This document shows, in pieces, positions 55,601 to 63,567 of a DNA stretch of 64,000 nucleotides; the stretch's first letter is position 1; each line of letters opens with the position of its first letter. A model generated the notes under the pieces. It saw only the letters and a list, made by a program, of their open reading frames with translations, did no database searches and was not told where the DNA came from. Made by a program: the position numbers and the translations under genes. The DNA comes from QVMG01 sp032073245 (GTDB lineage Bacteria > Bacteroidota > Bacteroidia > Bacteroidales > Tannerellaceae): the NCBI GenBank assembly GCA_032073245.1, contig DAMANX010000003.1:158484-222483 (forward strand), read 5' to 3'.

Positions 55601-55982
55601 GCTGGATAATTTCTTTTGTCTGGCGTTTAACAGGGATAAGTATCACCTGTCCGTTTTCTACTTTAAAAGAGCAATTCTGGTCTTTTAATAATAATTCTAA
55701 CGCTTCTTCTAAAGTAATGTTTTCACTGTTTACAGTAACACGGGCGTTATCGTTAACAACTTTGTTTGAGTAAACAATGCTTACACCTGCTTGGCTTTTT
55801 ATTTCTTTAAAAGCTTGTTTTAGCGTAGTGTTGTTTAAGGATAAATTCACCTGCGACTCCAGTACGGTCGCATGTAGCATAAAGGAATAACAACAAAGGG
55901 TCAACATGATAAAGAGCCTTTGTTTACATTTTAAGCTATGCAATAGCTTACTCGTTTTTTCTTTCAAAACTTTTTTCCTCAT
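52611..55982 (-). CDS. SusC/RagA TonB-linked transporter with STN signalling domain
   Basis: The 1123-aa receptor has a long N-terminus with a signal segment (RLFIMLTLCCYSFMLHA). An STN (secretin/TonB short N-terminal) domain at about 45-120 follows: VNLSLNNTTLKQAFKEIKSQ, EALELLLKDQNCSFKVENGQ. Then come a carboxypeptidase-regulatory-like domain (VKGVVKDSSGETIIGASVVI), a plug with GLEQVVVVGFGIQKKANLTG, AAIYGSKAANGVILITTKRG, and a barrel ending FGINVTF. The STN domain contacts the anti-sigma factor FecR in the periplasm. The FecR gene lies upstream, so ligand binding is expected to activate the sigma factor and this operon. Confidence 0.97.
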   Translation of the reverse strand: MRKKVLKEKTSKLLHSLKCKQRLFIMLTLCCYSFMLHATVLESQVNLSLNNTTLKQAFKEIKSQAGVSIVYSNKVVNDNARVTVNSENITLEEALELLLKDQNCSFKVENGQVILIPVKRQTKEIIQQENVTVKGVVKDSSGETIIGASVVIKGTTIGTVTDFDGNFELPNVPIGTQLEISYVGYTSRQVSVSGSGPFNIVLQESSIGLEQVVVVGFGIQKKANLTGSVASVDSKVLQNRPIQNISSGLQGLMPGVTVTGTNGAPGQDAGSIRVRGVGTLNSAGPYILVDGVETGTLSAVDPNDIESISVLKDAASAAIYGSKAANGVILITTKRGNTGKTRVSYSGYVSFQNMTNLIDRMDSYEYGTLLNQALEAEGMAKRFTDDELQKFKAGNDPLYPNTDWYDLAFQTGIQHRHNVNINGGTENVNYMASLGYLNQKGVLPNAKREQFNARTNLDMKLHEKLKVRLNLSYIKNDYADPSSAYAGGSSDQILRQLNLIAPWIVARHDDGTYGTIGDGNPIAWLDSGMTVNRDNQNFSGIAALDYTIFDGLVLTLQGAYVSNLQNYTYFQKYIKYNENKETEPNKLDERFYKWDRTNYDVLLNYDKSFGLHNVKGLAGWHTEKYNYKYQKAERSKFPNNEVSDINAGDASTQKNEGYTAELAMLSWFGRINYDYAGKYLFEANIRSDASSRFADGHRWGYFPSFSGAWRMTEEEFMHGIRDSWLSNMKIRASWGQLGNQDALTGTDNDYYPALNVYNLGATYPFGGALNTGYYQKKYRLETITWEKATTWGVGLDFTLFNNLNVTVDYYNRKTTGIIQDVTVPREFALDAYKDNIGSVRNTGIELTVDYRTRFGEVDFGFGGNLAYNKNEILDLGEGDPEKYLKINDADEYRNKVGEPMNSYYLYKSDGFFNSQQEADDFTAKYGNPFGKKFKAGDIRYVDTDGDGKLTADDRYYAGSTNPKLTFGFNLSGGWKNFDLLMTFNGATGVNRLFDQHEVEGNFSGDAAHPATIWRDAWTETNHNAKMPRVFYATNSPSSYRSVKSDFWMHNVSYLRMKNLQLGYTIPKNFLSTFGVENVRIYYSAENLLTFDKMDINVDPEATSGRLSSYPLLKTHAFGINVTF

Positions 55983-56017
55983 AATTTACAGATTTAAAGA
56001 TAGTTCTAAATAAAAAA

Positions 56018-57157
56018 TTATAATAGTTGATATAGGTCGATATCTCTTTTAAAGTATTCTGGTATAATTAATTGCATAACCACATCTATGGTTTCCCGGG
56101 GAGAATCTTTTAGGTTAAGATCACCGGATATATGGTGAGATAAAAGTGATTTGTCATTCAAGACTATTTCTATGTTATATACTTTCTCCAGTTTGCGTAT
56201 TACATTTGAAAGAGGTTCTTCTTCAAAATACATACGTCCTTCAATCCATGCCGTATATTTATAGGTATCAACTGTCTTAAGCTCTTCCTGGTGTAGATAT
56301 GCTGAAAATTTGTATAGCTGGTTAGGCTCCATGTCAATCTTTTTCTTTTCACCATTTATAGAAACTTTACCAGATATTAGCACGGTTTCAAACAGCTGTA
56401 ATTCTTTGTCTGCATTAACATTGAAACTAGTTCCCAGAACTTCCACGGACTTATAGGGAGTTTGAACAATAAATTTTTTATTACTCATTTTTTCCACTTC
56501 AAAAAAAGCCTCTCCATCCAGGAATACTTCTCTTTTATTTCCACTGAACGTAGAAGGGTATACAAAAGAACTACCAGAGTTGAGATGTACCTTTGTACCA
56601 TCTGATAAGTATATTTTACTTAATTTACCATACGGTACGTGGATTGTATTTAAAATAGGTTCTTGTGGAATCGCTGTTTGAATAGTATCGTCATTGATAA
56701 CAAGCTCCCCCTGGCTGCTGTAGCTGAGAACTACCGATGTATCCGACAAAGATATCGTCTCCCCATTATTTAGCGTAAGTTGTATATCTTCGGTTCTATG
56801 TGTAGAAGATAGGGCTGATTCATAATCAATTACAGGGGTAATGGGAGTCGAATCAGGATAAAAAAGAAGAAGGAATATAGCGGCCACAGCTCCGGCAAGG
56901 GACGTATAACCTACTATTCTTTTATATATTTGACGGCGTTTTTGTTTATGAATGGTTTTAAGCAGATCTGCAACAATCTTATCTTCTACTTTTTCATGAG
57001 ACATGGCTGTTGTTATCTCAGTCGCAGCCCAGATAGTTTGAAGTCTTTGATAATATACTTTATTTTTGTGAGAGGCATTTATCCAATTTGATACTTGAAT
57101 AAATTCTTCTCTAGTACATTTCTTTTCAATGAATTTTAGCAATAACTTTTCTTCCAT
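56018..57157 (-). CDS. FecR family anti-sigma factor
   Basis: The 379-aa protein has a cytoplasmic N-terminal helix bundle that binds the sigma factor (LLKFIEKKCTREEFIQVSNW). One transmembrane helix (VGYTSLAGAVAAIFLLLFYP) sits near residues 80-100. A periplasmic FecR domain follows (NTIHVPYGKLSKIYLSDGTK VHLNSGS, VEVLGTSFNVNAD) and then a C-terminal DUF4974-type region (YFEEEPLSNVIRKLEKVYNI). It passes the signal from the STN domain of SusC to the ECF sigma factor. It lies 95 bp downstream of the sigma gene and 35 bp upstream of the susC gene. Confidence 0.95.
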   Translation of the reverse strand: MEEKLLLKFIEKKCTREEFIQVSNWINASHKNKVYYQRLQTIWAATEITTAMSHEKVEDKIVADLLKTIHKQKRRQIYKRIVGYTSLAGAVAAIFLLLFYPDSTPITPVIDYESALSSTHRTEDIQLTLNNGETISLSDTSVVLSYSSQGELVINDDTIQTAIPQEPILNTIHVPYGKLSKIYLSDGTKVHLNSGSSFVYPSTFSGNKREVFLDGEAFFEVEKMSNKKFIVQTPYKSVEVLGTSFNVNADKELQLFETVLISGKVSINGEKKKIDMEPNQLYKFSAYLHQEELKTVDTYKYTAWIEGRMYFEEEPLSNVIRKLEKVYNIEIVLNDKSLLSHHISGDLNLKDSPRETIDVVMQLIIPEYFKRDIDLYQLL

Positions 57158-57252
57158 GTGTGTTTTGACACCAATGTGTTCCTATAGGAGGAACGAGAAA
57201 GAAAAGAGTGACCCTAGCGAAAAAGTAATAAAAATTAAATAAAAATAAATAA

Positions 57253-57867
57253 TTAACTGATCGAGCAGTAAATCAATAGCATTACGTAGAATTCTGATGG
57301 AATATCATCACGTAAAAGCTTTAAAGCTTTAGTTATGTGAAACTCTACAGTTTTGACGGATATATTTAATTCTTCAGCAATTTCTTTATTCATTTGTCCT
57401 TGTTGTCGGCTCTTTATAAAAATGGATCGTGTTTTATCCGGTAATTTATTGATTGCTTTCAGAATGGCTATTTCAAGCTCTTTGGCTATGAGTATATCCG
57501 ATACATTACTTTGTAGTATCTCAGCGTGTTGTTGTGTGTAGAATAATTCTTCATTAACATCGTCAATTGATACTATTTCAAGCTGTTTCTGTCTTAAATA
57601 GTCAATACATTTATTTCGACATATTACCAGTAGATAGGTTATAATTGATGAGTCATCGCTTAGCTCTTGTCTTTTTTCCCAAAGCTTAAGGAAAGCATCC
57701 TGAGCAATCTCTTTGGCTACTTCTTTATCCATTGTATATATGGACGCAAATTTATATAAGCGTACCCAAAACGCTTCAACGATTTGTTGAAAGGTATTTT
57801 CATCACCCTCTTTCAAACGTTTTAGGTTAAAATTCATATCTACAGAGGATTTTTGTGTATAAGACAA
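57253..57867 (-). CDS. ECF RNA polymerase sigma-70 factor
   Basis: The protein of up to 204 aa contains region 2 (IVEAFWVRLYKFASIYTMDK followed by EIAQDAFLKLWEK) and region 4 with the helix-turn-helix LPDKTRSIFIKSRQQGQMNK EIAEELNISVKTVEFHITKA. It is the FecI-type partner of the FecR downstream and should direct transcription of the SusC/SusD genes. Two starts are possible: 57867 (MSYTQKSSVD) and 57837 (MNFNLKRLKEG). A TAnnTTTG-type box at 57889-57882 would put the transcription start only a few bases before 57867, which favours the shorter 194-aa form. Confidence 0.93.
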   Translation of the reverse strand: MSYTQKSSVDMNFNLKRLKEGDENTFQQIVEAFWVRLYKFASIYTMDKEVAKEIAQDAFLKLWEKRQELSDDSSIITYLLVICRNKCIDYLRQKQLEIVSIDDVNEELFYTQQHAEILQSNVSDILIAKELEIAILKAINKLPDKTRSIFIKSRQQGQMNKEIAEELNISVKTVEFHITKALKLLRDDIPSEFYVMLLIYCSIS

Positions 57868-57881
57868 AATCTATAATTATG

Positions 57882-57889
57882 CAAATATA
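57882..57889 (-). promoter_or_regulatory. Putative -7 box for the ECF sigma gene
   Basis: The minus strand reads TATATTTG (TAnnTTTG) 15 bp upstream of the 57867 start and 45 bp upstream of the alternative ATG at 57837. Confidence 0.4.
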
Positions 57890-57930
57890 ATAAAAAAATC
57901 ATATATTAACATTTCTTTGTGAAGATAGAA

Positions 57931-57961
57931 AAACCCGGCAGATTCTTAATTTGCCGGGTTT
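57931..57961 (-). terminator. Rho-independent terminator after korB
   Basis: AAACCCGGCA pairs perfectly with TGCCGGGTTT across an 11-nt loop. On the minus strand a T-run follows, and it lies about 20 bp past the korB stop. Confidence 0.85.
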
Positions 57962-57982
57962 ATATGCTTGCGTTCTAATAGC

Positions 57983-58996
57983 TTATTTTATTTCCCAAAC
58001 CTCTCCCTTCATCAGAAGCTCTTTCAGAGTACGTGTCGGGTTCTTGGCTTGTACTTCTGCAATTTGTTGCTCTACAGCCTCATCATAAGCAGGTGCTGCT
58101 ACATTCCGGATAACTCCCATTGCAACAGGCATGTCACCCCCCATCATTCCAAGCATAATATGGAGAGTATTGTCTTCTGTATGTGCATCATGTACCAAAA
58201 CATCATCCAGAGTATAGCCATCTTGTCCGATTGTTACAGCTTTCAGTTTCAATCCGTCCAATACAATTCCTTTTTCATTTTCTTTTCCAAAGAGCATCTT
58301 TTCGCCGTGACGCAGGAAGATTGTGCGATCTGCACGATTTTCTTTGTCTGTTAATTGTTTATGGATACCATCGTTAAAGATGACACAGTTCACCAATACT
58401 TCTACCACAGAGGTTCCTTTATGACGGGCAGCTTCAGCTAATACGGCTGTGGTGTTTTTTAGATCCACGTCAATTAAGCGGGCAAAGAACGTTCCACGTG
58501 CTCCCATTGCTAATTCAGCGGGAATAAAAGGTTCTTCTACTGTTCCATAAGGCGAACTTTTAGAAACAAAACCTCTATCGGTAGTCGGTGAATATTGTCC
58601 TTTTGTTAATCCGTAGATCTTATTGTTGAAGAGAACGATATTAAGATCGACATTCCGGCGTACGGCATGAATAAAATGATTACCGCCAATGGCAAGACAA
58701 TCACCATCACCTGTCATCACCCAAACACTCAAATCTGGTCGTGCTGTTTTAACACCGGTAGCGATAGCTGCTGCACGTCCATGAATGGTATGGAAACCAT
58801 ACGAGTTCATGTAATAGGGCAAACGTGAAGAACATCCGATACCGGAGATCACAGCAATGTCATTCGGGCATACACCCAATTCGGCCATTGCTTTATGCAT
58901 ACAATTCAGTACGGCATGATCGCCACAACCCGGACACCAGCGTACATACTGATCACTCTTATAATCTTTTGACTGATATTTTACTGCTTCTTCCAT
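57983..58996 (-). CDS. korB: 2-oxoacid:ferredoxin oxidoreductase, beta subunit (KorB-type)
   Basis: This protein of about 337 aa is the thiamine-diphosphate-binding subunit. VRWCPGCGDHAVLNCM opens it. The cofactor motif is MTGDGDCLAIGGNHFIHAV, ending at LNIVLFNN with YGLTKGQYSPTT after it, and ISGIGCSSRLPYYMNSYGFH lies between. It works with KorA to decarboxylate a 2-oxoacid, most likely 2-oxoglutarate, to an acyl-CoA while reducing ferredoxin. The frame starts 11 codons earlier, but the ATG at 58996 is 1 bp past the korA stop and gives the normal MEEAVKYQSKDYKSDQY start. No separate ferredoxin subunit gene is adjacent. Confidence 0.93.
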   Translation of the reverse strand: MEEAVKYQSKDYKSDQYVRWCPGCGDHAVLNCMHKAMAELGVCPNDIAVISGIGCSSRLPYYMNSYGFHTIHGRAAAIATGVKTARPDLSVWVMTGDGDCLAIGGNHFIHAVRRNVDLNIVLFNNKIYGLTKGQYSPTTDRGFVSKSSPYGTVEEPFIPAELAMGARGTFFARLIDVDLKNTTAVLAEAARHKGTSVVEVLVNCVIFNDGIHKQLTDKENRADRTIFLRHGEKMLFGKENEKGIVLDGLKLKAVTIGQDGYTLDDVLVHDAHTEDNTLHIMLGMMGGDMPVAMGVIRNVAAPAYDEAVEQQIAEVQAKNPTRTLKELLMKGEVWEIK

Positions 58997-58997
58997 G

Positions 58998-60851
58998 TTA
59001 TGCCTCCAGTATTTTAGTGAATTCTTCAACCAAACGTGCTACAACAAACGGCTGGCCTTTCACACGGTTAAACTTATAAGGATTGAATCCGGATACTTTA
59101 CTACGCAGATAATTTGCGAATTGTCCTTTGTTTTGCTCCGCAACAACAACTTTTTTGTATTTCTTAAGAACTTCTTCGGAATTACGAGGTAACGGACTAA
59201 TAAACTTGAAGTGTGCAAAAGCCACTTTCTTACCGTTTTCCTGTATGGCTTCCATTGCTTCATAAAGATGTCCGTAAGTTCCTCCCCACCCTACGATCAG
59301 TAAATCGGCATCTTTATCACCAATTACTTCCAGTTCGGGAATTACCTCGGCTATCTTATCAATCTTTGCCTGACGAGTTTCTACCATCTTTTGATGGTTT
59401 ACAGGATCAGTAGAAATAGCACTGTTGTCATAGTCTTTTTCCAGTCCACCAATGCGATGGGCAAAACCTTCCATACCCGGAACAGCCCAATAACGTACTA
59501 ATGTATCGTGATTACGACGATAAGGTTTCCAGGGCTGTTCGCCTTTATATTGATCTACATATTGTGGTTTGATATCCGGATATTTATCCATATCAGGTAA
59601 TCTCCACGCGGAAGATCCATTTGCAATATAAGAATCAGTCAGCAGGATAACCGGAGTCATGTGTTCCACCGCCAGTTTTCCTGCCCAAAATGCAGCATCA
59701 AAACAATCGGTTGGAGTAGATGCAGCCACTACGACTAATGGACTCTCCCCGTTACGGCCGTATAATGCTTGCATTAAATCGGTTTGTTCACTTTTGGTTG
59801 GTAAACCCGTTGAAGGGCCACCCCGTTGAACATCTACAATAACCAGAGGAAGTTCAGCAATAACAGCTAAACCGATCGCTTCACTTTTCAGAGCCAGTCC
59901 CGGGCCTGATGTTGAAGTCGCTCCCAATGCTCCGGCAAAGCTTGCACCGATAGCTGTACAAATGCCCGCGATTTCATCTTCAAACTGAAGACCTTTTACT
60001 CCTAATTCTTTACGAGCTGATAATTCCTGAAGAATATCAGTTGCAGGAGTAATCGGATAGCTTCCCAGAAAGAGCTTTAATCCTGCTTTTTCAGCAGCAG
60101 CGATCAATCCGTAAGAAGTTGCTTTGTTTCCGTTTATATCCGTATAATACCCCGGTTCGCACTTTGTACTTTCGATACGATAAGTTGCTACACGGGCATG
60201 TATATTATTCCCGTAATTGTAACCGTCGGTAAGCGCTTTTATATTGGCTTGTGCGATTGTCGGTTTTTTAGAGAATTTATTTTCAAGCATGTACATGGCA
60301 CCGTCCAATGGGCGTTCAAACAACCAGCAAACCAATCCTAGCGCAAACATATTTTTGCTGCGAAGAGCTGATTTATTGTCCATTCCGAATTCTGCCAATC
60401 CCTCTTTTACCATGGTAGAGATAGGAGCGGCTACTACCTGAACTGAAGATAGCCCTAATTCAGCAAAAGGGTCATTTGTAGTAAAGAGAGCTTTATCTAA
60501 ATCACTTTTTTGGAAGGAATCCGTATCAATGATTACAATTGAATCTGGTTTTAAGAATTTTACATTTACCTTAAGTGCGGCGGGATTCATTGCAACTAAT
60601 ACGTCGGCCTTATCGCCGGGCGTGAATACTTTACGGGATCCTAGATGGACCTGATACCCTGAGACACCACTTAAAGATCCTTGAGGAGCGCGAATTTCTG
60701 CCGGAAAGTCGGGGAATGTTGAGATTTCATTCCCAAAGATAGCCGACAGATTTGAAAAGATTGTCCCGGTCAATTGCATACCGTCTCCGGAGTCCCCTGA
60801 GAAACGAACAACAACTTTATCCAAAGTCGTAACTTTTGTCTGTTCTGCCAT
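58998..60851 (-). CDS. korA: 2-oxoacid:ferredoxin oxidoreductase, fused gamma-alpha subunit (KorA-type)
   Basis: The 617-aa protein joins a gamma domain (residues about 10-190, VVRFSGDSGDGMQLTGTIFS then APQGSLSGVSGYQVHLGS) to an alpha domain. The alpha domain contains GSYPITPATDILQELSARK, LQFEDEIAGICTAIGASFAG and TSTSGPGLALKSEAIGLAVI, the TPP-enzyme pyrimidine-binding region. The C-terminal transketolase-like part has LLIVGWGGTYGHLYEAME and VVVAEQNKGQFANYL. This gamma-alpha arrangement is usual in Bacteroidetes Kor enzymes. It is followed immediately by korB, and the complex probably replaces the 2-oxoglutarate dehydrogenase of aerobes. Confidence 0.94.
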   Translation of the reverse strand: MAEQTKVTTLDKVVVRFSGDSGDGMQLTGTIFSNLSAIFGNEISTFPDFPAEIRAPQGSLSGVSGYQVHLGSRKVFTPGDKADVLVAMNPAALKVNVKFLKPDSIVIIDTDSFQKSDLDKALFTTNDPFAELGLSSVQVVAAPISTMVKEGLAEFGMDNKSALRSKNMFALGLVCWLFERPLDGAMYMLENKFSKKPTIAQANIKALTDGYNYGNNIHARVATYRIESTKCEPGYYTDINGNKATSYGLIAAAEKAGLKLFLGSYPITPATDILQELSARKELGVKGLQFEDEIAGICTAIGASFAGALGATSTSGPGLALKSEAIGLAVIAELPLVIVDVQRGGPSTGLPTKSEQTDLMQALYGRNGESPLVVVAASTPTDCFDAAFWAGKLAVEHMTPVILLTDSYIANGSSAWRLPDMDKYPDIKPQYVDQYKGEQPWKPYRRNHDTLVRYWAVPGMEGFAHRIGGLEKDYDNSAISTDPVNHQKMVETRQAKIDKIAEVIPELEVIGDKDADLLIVGWGGTYGHLYEAMEAIQENGKKVAFAHFKFISPLPRNSEEVLKKYKKVVVAEQNKGQFANYLRSKVSGFNPYKFNRVKGQPFVVARLVEEFTKILEA

Positions 60852-60894
60852 AATTTAGTTTTTGCTTATCGCGTGATTGATACAAAATAGAATG

Positions 60895-60902
60895 CAAAGT
60901 TA
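60895..60902 (-). promoter_or_regulatory. Putative -7 box for korA
   Basis: The minus strand reads TAACTTTG (TAnnTTTG), 43 bp before the korA ATG. An inverted repeat TGCAAAGT/ACTTTGCA (60893-60918) surrounds it. Confidence 0.45.
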
Positions 60903-60936
60903 CTGAATAAACTTTGCAATATCCTAATAATAGAGG

Positions 60937-62148
60937 CTAAAACGCCGCCAAATAAATGTCGATATTGTTGGAACGCATGTTAAAATGGGACGATACATAC
61001 TCGTTTACAGGCTTGCCGGAATACATGTAAACACCGTATTTAAAGCCCGGATTTGCTTTTATCATTGTCTGTATACTTCCCATATCACCTATCTCACGTA
61101 GCAGGGGAACAAAGATATTGCTGAGTGCCATAGATGTGGTTCGTGCCACATGATTGCTGATATTGGGTTTACAATAATGAAGTACGCCATATTGTTCAAA
61201 TATCTGTGGGTCGTTAGGAGCCAGATTGCAGGTGGTTTCAAAACAACCTCCCTGATTAATTCGTAAATCAATAACCAAAGCTCCCCGCTTCATCGTCTGT
61301 ATAAGCTCATCAGCTATAATATACCGGTGGGTTGAGTTGATATAACGCATAGAGCCAATTACAACATCAGCCGTATGAAATGCGTTTTGTAATACATTCG
61401 GATGGAATGTAGAGGTAAAGAGGCCTTGCCCTAATGTCTTTTGTATAGCCCTTAGTTTATTGATATCATCATCAAACACTTTTACGGATGCACCCAAAGC
61501 AAGAGCAGCACGTGCAGCTACAGTTCCGGCATTACCGGCTCCTACAATAACTATTTCAGTGGGAGAAACTCCCGGAATACCTCCTAGAAGAATCCCTTTT
61601 CCTCCCTGTGTATTACTTAATAGTTCCGCTGCAATCATGATGGAAGAAGTTCCTTCTATCTCAGAAATCATATTTAATACGGGGAAACGTTTCAATTCGT
61701 CACACATCAGCTCGTAAGCAATTGCTGTTATGCGTTTAGCAAGCATTTGTTCATAAGCTTCGGGAGCAAAAAGATTCAATTGAGCCATTGAAAAAAGAGT
61801 GGCCCGGGGTTTCATCAAAGCTACTTCGTCAGCAGTAGGCGGTACTAATTTTATGATCACATCTGCCTGGTATACTTCTGCAGCGGTAGCCATAATCTCT
61901 GCTCCTGCTTCTGAATAATGGTTGTCTCCATAATTAATTCCTAATCCCGCACCTGTTTCCATCCATACCTGATGGCCACAGTCAGTCAACATATCTACTG
62001 CTTCGGGAGTTAAAACTACACGGCGTTCTTCTTTATTCCGCTCACGTGGAATACCGATTATCAGACGATTCGTCAATTTACTTATTTCTTTCAACAGCTC
62101 CTGAGGACTATATGCTCCTTGTGTTTGTTTTTCACCTGTTGTTCCCAT
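60937..62148 (-). CDS. ald: Alanine dehydrogenase
   Basis: The 403-aa enzyme interconverts L-alanine with pyruvate, ammonia and NADH. It carries the AlaDH/PNT N-terminal domain (IIGIPRERNKEERRVVLTPE, GINYGDNHYSEAGAEIM) and an NAD-binding fold (IVIVGAGNAGTVAARAALAL GASVKVFDDD). ALVIDLRINQGGCFETTCN and VARTTSMALSNIFVPLL are the C-terminal family blocks. A 30-residue N-terminal extension precedes the domain, as in Bacteroidetes members. The start is 6 bp downstream of the shikimate kinase stop, so they may share a transcript. No pntB-type subunit accompanies it. Confidence 0.92.
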   Translation of the reverse strand: MGTTGEKQTQGAYSPQELLKEISKLTNRLIIGIPRERNKEERRVVLTPEAVDMLTDCGHQVWMETGAGLGINYGDNHYSEAGAEIMATAAEVYQADVIIKLVPPTADEVALMKPRATLFSMAQLNLFAPEAYEQMLAKRITAIAYELMCDELKRFPVLNMISEIEGTSSIMIAAELLSNTQGGKGILLGGIPGVSPTEIVIVGAGNAGTVAARAALALGASVKVFDDDINKLRAIQKTLGQGLFTSTFHPNVLQNAFHTADVVIGSMRYINSTHRYIIADELIQTMKRGALVIDLRINQGGCFETTCNLAPNDPQIFEQYGVLHYCKPNISNHVARTTSMALSNIFVPLLREIGDMGSIQTMIKANPGFKYGVYMYSGKPVNEYVSSHFNMRSNNIDIYLAAF

Positions 62149-62154
62149 ATTGTT

Positions 62155-62679
62155 TTATTTCAATAGTTCTTCTACTCTTTGAGAGATCGACAATACATCG
62201 GCGTCAGTCAGCATCACTTCTGCATTGAATATAAGTGAGGCCTGATTATAATAAGACTCTCTCTTTTGCAAACTTTCATCAATAAAATTTCTTAGTTCTT
62301 CACCCGAAAATCCTTTTAAAATGGGGCGCGTCTGTTTGCATACTTCAAGGCGTTTAGCCAATTCTTCCACTGAAACCTTCAAATAAACGGTAGTTCCAGT
62401 TTGGTTCATAAATAGCATATTCTCCGTAAAACAGGGGGCACCTCCCCCGGTTGATATCAATACGTCTTCAAACGTAGCTACTTCACGCAGCATGCGGCCT
62501 TCTATATTCCGAAAACCTTCTTCTCCTTTTTCCTGAAAAAGTTGGCCTACTGTCCGGTGATATCTGGCTTCGATATAATTATCAAGATCAATAAACGATA
62601 AACCAATACGTTTAGCCAGTTCTTTTCCCACAGTGGTTTTCCCAGCGCCCATATAGCCTATCAAATAAATGCGTTTCAT
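62155..62679 (-). CDS. aroK: Shikimate kinase
   Basis: The 174-aa enzyme phosphorylates shikimate at the 3-hydroxyl with ATP in aromatic amino acid synthesis. Walker A is IGYMGAGKTTVGKELA at residues 7-22. FIDLDNYIEARYHRTVGQLF provides the substrate-binding Asp, FRNIEGRMLREV the Arg/Glu positions, and LISTGGGAPCF the glycine-rich loop. RLEVCKQTRPIL is the lid region. It is not next to other aro genes; alanine dehydrogenase follows directly. Confidence 0.97.
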   Translation of the reverse strand: MKRIYLIGYMGAGKTTVGKELAKRIGLSFIDLDNYIEARYHRTVGQLFQEKGEEGFRNIEGRMLREVATFEDVLISTGGGAPCFTENMLFMNQTGTTVYLKVSVEELAKRLEVCKQTRPILKGFSGEELRNFIDESLQKRESYYNQASLIFNAEVMLTDADVLSISQRVEELLK

Positions 62680-62793
62680 CTTTATCCGTTCGGTTGTTTA
62701 TGCAAATGTAGTTTTTTTTATCGTATTCTTTAAAGTTTGAAAAGTCATTATCTAAATACATCTAACCCACTATTATTTATGAATAAAAGAAAT

Positions 62794-62898
62794 CCACCAC
62801 AGAGAACACGGAAACACAGAGTTTTAAGTACACAGAGTGCACAGCTATCGCGCGTCTTCGTGTTCTCTAGTTCACTGTGTTCTCCGTGTCTCTGTGGT
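62794..62898. repeat. CCACAGAGAACACGG inverted-repeat element
   Basis: The left arm, about 62794-62822 (CCACAGAGAACACGGAAACACAG), and the right arm 62875-62898 (CTGTGTTCTCCGTGTCTCTGTGGT region) are imperfect reverse complements. The centre contains additional CACAGAGTGCACAG. It is a dispersed palindromic repeat type familiar from many bacteria. It fills most of the gap between aroK and the HU-like gene. Confidence 0.7.
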
Positions 62899-62973
62899 AA
62901 AATCTTTCTTTTTGAATTAATATAGGTTAACGATTTTTTATTTGCTTCTCTCTTAATAGCTTGGATGCATATC

Positions 62974-63567
62974 TTAGGATAACAGTAGATAGACTTTATG
63001 TGTTGATCCTCCGGAAGCGGCAATTATCCCTTTTTCGGTAAATACTTTCAGATCAGCTGAGGCACAATGGCGGGTACACCCGTTCAGCCGGGCATACTGG
63101 CTTTGGTTGATCGTACCATAGCTCTCCAGATAATTAACCATCCTTTTCTGCCGCTCTTCAATTTCAGGGAATGGCTTAACTCTCTTTTTTACTTTCTCCA
63201 GTCTTCCTTTTTTTATCTCTTTTTTTAATCGGGGAGAACAACGGAAATTTACACCGTCTACTTTGACAAGAGTAACCTCACGTCCGTTTTCTTTTTTCCC
63301 CTGGATGCTGCGCAAGCCTACAGAAAAATGTCCTAATCCTTCCAACTCAACGGAATATCCATAGCGAAGCTGAAAACTAACATACTTATAGAAGGCTTCC
63401 AGGGATCCTTTTACATCACTGGAGTTTAAGGAACAAGTTTGAGTGATGTGTTCACAGATATCATCCATTCTTTTAGTCCCATTTGGTTGCAAACGCGCGT
63501 GTTTCAAGGTTTTACCTTTCCTGTCGTTTGGCTTTGGTGTTTCGTAAATACTAAATTTAATACTCAT
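62974..63567 (-). CDS. HU-related DNA-binding protein with C-terminal helix-turn-helix
   Basis: The 197-aa protein begins MSIKFSIYETPKPNDRKGKT, the style of the HU-related (HU-HIG) Bacteroidetes family. Residues about 35-120 form the HU/IHF core: ICEHITQTCSLNSSDVKGSL, FYKYVSFQLRYGYSVELEGL GHFSVGLRS and VDGVNFRCSPRLKKEIKKGR. A basic linker (RLEKVKKRVKP) leads to a second domain, about 140-197, with a winged-helix pattern (RQKRMVNYLESYGTINQSQY ARLNG then CASADLKVFTEKGIIAASGG). The fold implies nucleoid or gene-regulation roles in the cytoplasm. It is not preceded by another gene within 430 bp. Confidence 0.87.
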   Translation of the reverse strand: MSIKFSIYETPKPNDRKGKTLKHARLQPNGTKRMDDICEHITQTCSLNSSDVKGSLEAFYKYVSFQLRYGYSVELEGLGHFSVGLRSIQGKKENGREVTLVKVDGVNFRCSPRLKKEIKKGRLEKVKKRVKPFPEIEERQKRMVNYLESYGTINQSQYARLNGCTRHCASADLKVFTEKGIIAASGGSTHKVYLLLS

